From positions 114,501-178,500 of the forward strand of contig RPFO01000002.1 of assembly GCA_009746045.1 (NCBI GenBank): DNA of 64,000 nucleotides. Direction: 5' to 3'. The notes below the pieces were generated by a model that had not been told where the DNA came from, did no database searches, and saw only the letters and a list, made by a program, of their open reading frames with translations. Positions 37,371-64,000 of the stretch are shown here, in pieces; positions within the stretch are counted from its first letter, which is position 1; each line of letters opens with the position of its first letter. A program made the position numbers and the translations under genes. This DNA comes from Mesostigma viride (taxonomy: Eukaryota; Streptophyta; Mesostigmatophyceae; Mesostigmatales; Mesostigmataceae).

Positions 37371-39144
37371 GTGCTTAACGGTTGGGGGATGATGCAGACG
37401 ATATTTGTTTAAACTTTTGTGTAATTATTTTTCTAATGAGATTAGCATAGTACTCCGTGGCATGCCTTTGCGCATGACACGCAAGTACTTACTTACTTAC
37501 TTAAACGTGAAAGTTATGAGCTCCGCCGCCAGCCATGGCTACCTCGTGGCTCGTGGCTTGCAGGAACTTGCACGAACTTTTTCCAGGATGGGAAGTCCAT
37601 CCAGGATGATAGAGATTAATGGAGTTGGAAATGTAGCCAGGTAGCTTTTTTCAACAGCTATAACTACAGGTACTTGTCTTATTGAAAATGTCTTCGCGAA
37701 CCGTTAGGTAGAATTGTGTTGCAAACATGAATTAGGAAAAAATTCATGCGTCCATATAAATCTAATGATAAATAATAATTGCGACATGTCCCACCAGACA
37801 CGACCTCTCACAATTCTCGCTGTTCACTTCATACTTTGCGGAGATCGCAGCGGCTGGTAGTTCGGCTGAAGTTGCTTCCACGAGCCGTATATTCAGCAAC
37901 CTGCAAGCAGCGAGCCCAAATAATTATAAAAAGTAACTCAGTCCCGTTGGGGAGCGTAACTTAGTCCCATGGCAGAGGCGCACCCCCCAGAACAAACATA
38001 TTCCATTAATGAATCCGTACGTAGACTGCGGCACATGGGCAAACAAAATCCATGACCCTGTGGAAACAGACTTGGCGCCCAGGTAACAGACAGGGTGGGA
38101 GGGTTCATACTAAACTAAATGACATCAAATTGGAACATATCTCCGTTGGGAGTACATGTAGCACATATCCCTGAGAAGGGGCATATGGCTTTCAATACAT
38201 TCTGGGCTACTTCCTGCAAGGGCAGGGTTCATATGAGTAATAAAAAAAGAAAACAAAAGCAATTGTTGTGGTATTTGCATGTTTATGCAGTGACACAATC
38301 GTCGCAACATACCCCGTGAACTGAGGCCAAAGGCTCATGACAAGCCTGCTCTTCACGTACCATGTGCAATAACGTTACCCCCAATCCTTCTACAAAAATT
38401 ATTATACAGTGCTGATAACATCCCCCCAAGCCCATTTCCAGTATAACATGCCCCCCAGCCCTGGCACCTCTAGAGACCGCCCACCGCATGTGAGCATCCA
38501 CGATTGTGAGGGAGTGGCAATCATCTCAGCAGTACTTCCCCCTACACCATCAAGGGCGGACTGACAGCAGTCACAGTTGACTCAGTACTGGCTGGTAGCC
38601 TATCTCGAGCCCTATCGTATGGCATCATCCCAAAATCGTGTGGATGCAGAGACTTCCTGTCAGCAATGGAGACACCAGTACTGGATGGCATGCTCCAACT
38701 CGGTCCTTGCTGAACAAACCAACTGGACAATCAAGGCTGTCTAATAGCTACCCCTCACTACTAGTGTGGAGTTGTGTGGCAACACTGTCCATAGCAATGC
38801 ACGTTCACGCACATACTTGAACACTAATTGCTAGGGCCCCTCGGGGCGCCATCAGCTTGGCTATTAGGGTGGCGACCAACAAGCCCTATAGGATCATCAA
38901 CCAAGATCATGGAGTATACCACTGCAACTGCATCAGAAAAAATTGCACTGTCTTCGTGGACATCATGTTTGATGCGAAGGAAACTGCGCAATGGGGTGTC
39001 ATCAGACATGGTATGCCTTGACATGGAGACCAAATAGGATCGTGATAAAATAGCCTATTAGGCTCTGACATCAAGCAGGGCCATCACCTGGACTAGGAGA
39101 TGTACCAGGCCTAAAGGCTTGTGCGTTATAGCCAAATAGGCTGT
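37371..39144. other. Intergenic DNA, no gene recognised
   Basis: Contains a truncated R2 copy at 38112-38225 (GGAACATATCTCCGTTGGGA onward) and a TACT(TACT)n patch at about 37488-37502. No gene is supported. Confidence 0.5.
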
Positions 39145-39563
39145 TTAAGGGGAAGGGACACCCCTAAAGTGCAATGTTTTGGAAACCAATCCTATGCATG
39201 GGATAAAAATCCAATTATGATTGGGGACCATAAATATGATAAGCAAAATTTTTTCCAACCACTTGGGGGGGTATAAGCCCCCACCATACGGCTGTAACAC
39301 AAATAAAATAGAAACAAGACGCTATTTTAGTAACATCTTTCCTACGGCAAGGGGAAGACATATTGGGACCACATAATATATTACCATATATTTCCCCCAC
39401 TCTTGAAAAATTCCACCTAGTTGGACCAAGAAATAAGCATTTTTACTCATATTTCTGCATTTCCCGCAAACACAGGTACATACCTTGAATGGTACGGACA
39501 GTACCTCGGACGGCGCCGCGATCTTTCCGCGCCGAAGAATTCGGGGGTGTCCCTTCCCCTTAA
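39145..39563. mobile_element. 411-bp MITE with TTAA duplication
   Basis: The element is 39149-39559, flanked by TTAA (39145-39148, 39560-39563). The two ends are perfect 16-bp inverted repeats GGGGAAGGGACACCCC. No coding capacity. The TTAA target fits piggyBac or Kolobok families; the GGGG ends differ from the other TTAA elements of this window, so it is a third family. It ends 24 bp from the proposed stop of the ABCC gene. Confidence 0.8.
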
Positions 39564-39586
39564 GCAACACTATTCCATCAGATAGG

Positions 39587-63053
<23,467 letters not shown>

Positions 63054-63254
63054 CTGCATGCCGTATCCGTGGTAGGTCAGCAAGGGGAGTCCCGTTCATT
63101 GGTAGTTGAGGAGATAACGGGTTATTCAACAAGCGACAGTTTCATGGGCTCTTATACAGGTGGGGATATGATGGACTATTCGGCAAGCAAAGATATAGTG
63201 GGTCGGCGAATAGTCAGATGACTGCGATGGGCTATCTGACGGGCGATGAGTAGG

Positions 63255-63362
63255 GTAATAGGACGAGTGTGGTAATAGGACGAGTGTGGTAATAGGACGA
63301 GTGTGGTAATAGGACGAGTGTGGTAATAGGACGAATGTGGTAATAGGATGAGTGTGGTTATA
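63255..63362. repeat. 17-bp minisatellite (GTGGTAATAGGACGAGT)n, about 6 copies
   Basis: Nearly perfect units upstream of the first visible ABCC exon. Confidence 0.95.
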
Positions 63363-63851
63363 GGGGAGGCAACAGATGGGCTATTTGGCCATGTGGGGAG
63401 TAGACATGACGTGGGCCGGACAGCTCACGCGAGTCCTGCAGCAGACCGAAACAAACAAGTGAACTGACGCAGATGCAGGACACCAAACGCGAACGCACGA
63501 GAGCCGAGCCACACATACAAGCAAAGCCACTCAGATGCAGTGCATAAAGCCAACTAGGCAGATCCACACACTTCAACGTGTATCCATGCTGTGCACCCAT
63601 AAGATACGTATCTCCCCCCAGCAACGATGCTGCTACACAAGAGGCGTTATTTGTAGCTTGAAAGTGCCAGACTAGTATGCTCCTACTGGCATCGTTGTAT
63701 GTCATCTGAATCTCGCGGTAGTAAAACCATCCCTTTGTACATAGGGCATTGGGGAAAAAACACCCAACGCATCCTCCTTTGCTCTTTGGCATGTTGCGAG
63801 GATCGGGGATTACGCAACGGCAAACAAATGAGACCCACATTCTGCTCCTCA

Positions 63852-64000
63852 ACCTTCACTAGCTGGTCCGGCCGAAGGTTGCAACCTTCACTAGCTGGTC
63901 AGGCTGAAGGTTGCAACCTTCACTAGCTGGTCCGGCCGAAGGTTGCAACCTTCACTAGCTGGTAAGGCCGAAGGTTGCAACCTTCACCAGCTGGTCAGGC
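63852..64000. repeat. 32-bp palindromic minisatellite, continues past the window
   Basis: Units are AACCTTCACTAGCTGGTCCG followed by GCCGAAGGTTGC. Each spacer sits between GCAACCTTC and GAAGGTTGC, so every unit can fold into a 9-bp-stem hairpin. At least four units reach the window end. Confidence 0.9.

Noticed and set aside
63380-63450. Further upstream ABCC exon containing LLQDSREL
   Set aside because: No convincing splice sites or family similarity around it; the linker before TMD2 is poorly conserved.

Overview
The window reads as nuclear DNA of an intron-rich eukaryote, most likely a green alga (inference). The evidence is: two long genes with many short GC-rich exons, GTGAGT/GTACGT/GTATG donors and pyrimidine-CAG acceptors; a membrane-anchored class I cyclic-nucleotide phosphodiesterase and an ABCC transporter; L1-like, hAT and piggyBac elements; and very heavy minisatellite and microsatellite content in introns. 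Prasinophyte or volvocine algae would both fit; the sequence alone does not fix the genus. Most long open frames are translations of tandem repeats and are not genes.

Layout. 1-5.7 kb: low-complexity DNA, a GTAACC-rich patch and two tandem copies of an L1-type ORF1 fragment (minus strand). 5.7-19.8 kb: one complete gene on the minus strand, rebuilt as 9 exons that join in phase into 1197 residues: cytosolic N-terminus, membrane helix, extracellular sensor-like region, second helix, coiled coil and a complete PDEase_I catalytic domain. 19.8-21.9 kb: nothing recognisable. 21.9-29.06 kb: a nested transposon stack with every target-site duplication intact: a ~980-bp non-autonomous hAT-like element holding two more copies of itself, the second of which carries a 5'-truncated LINE and a TTAA-flanked element. 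29-39.1 kb: degraded repeats, a piggyBac-family element (31859-34711) whose transposase has lost its catalytic core, dispersed short repeats and LINE ORF1 debris. 39.15-39.56 kb: a TTAA-flanked MITE. 39.6-63.05 kb: the 3' half of an ABCC (MRP-type) transporter on the minus strand, 22 exons covering TMD2 and NBD2, continuing beyond the right edge.

The most unusual pattern is in the introns. In at least ten of the 29 complete introns, minisatellites or scattered degenerate copies include the exon edge together with its splice site. They are mostly exon tail plus 5' donor, in a few cases the acceptor side. The introns therefore look as if they grew by repeated duplication of exon-intron junctions, leaving rows of decoy splice sites.

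The phosphodiesterase should terminate cAMP/cGMP signals at a membrane in response to something sensed outside. The ABCC protein is an ATP-driven exporter with all NBD2 motifs intact. Their shared strand and neighbourhood may be chance.
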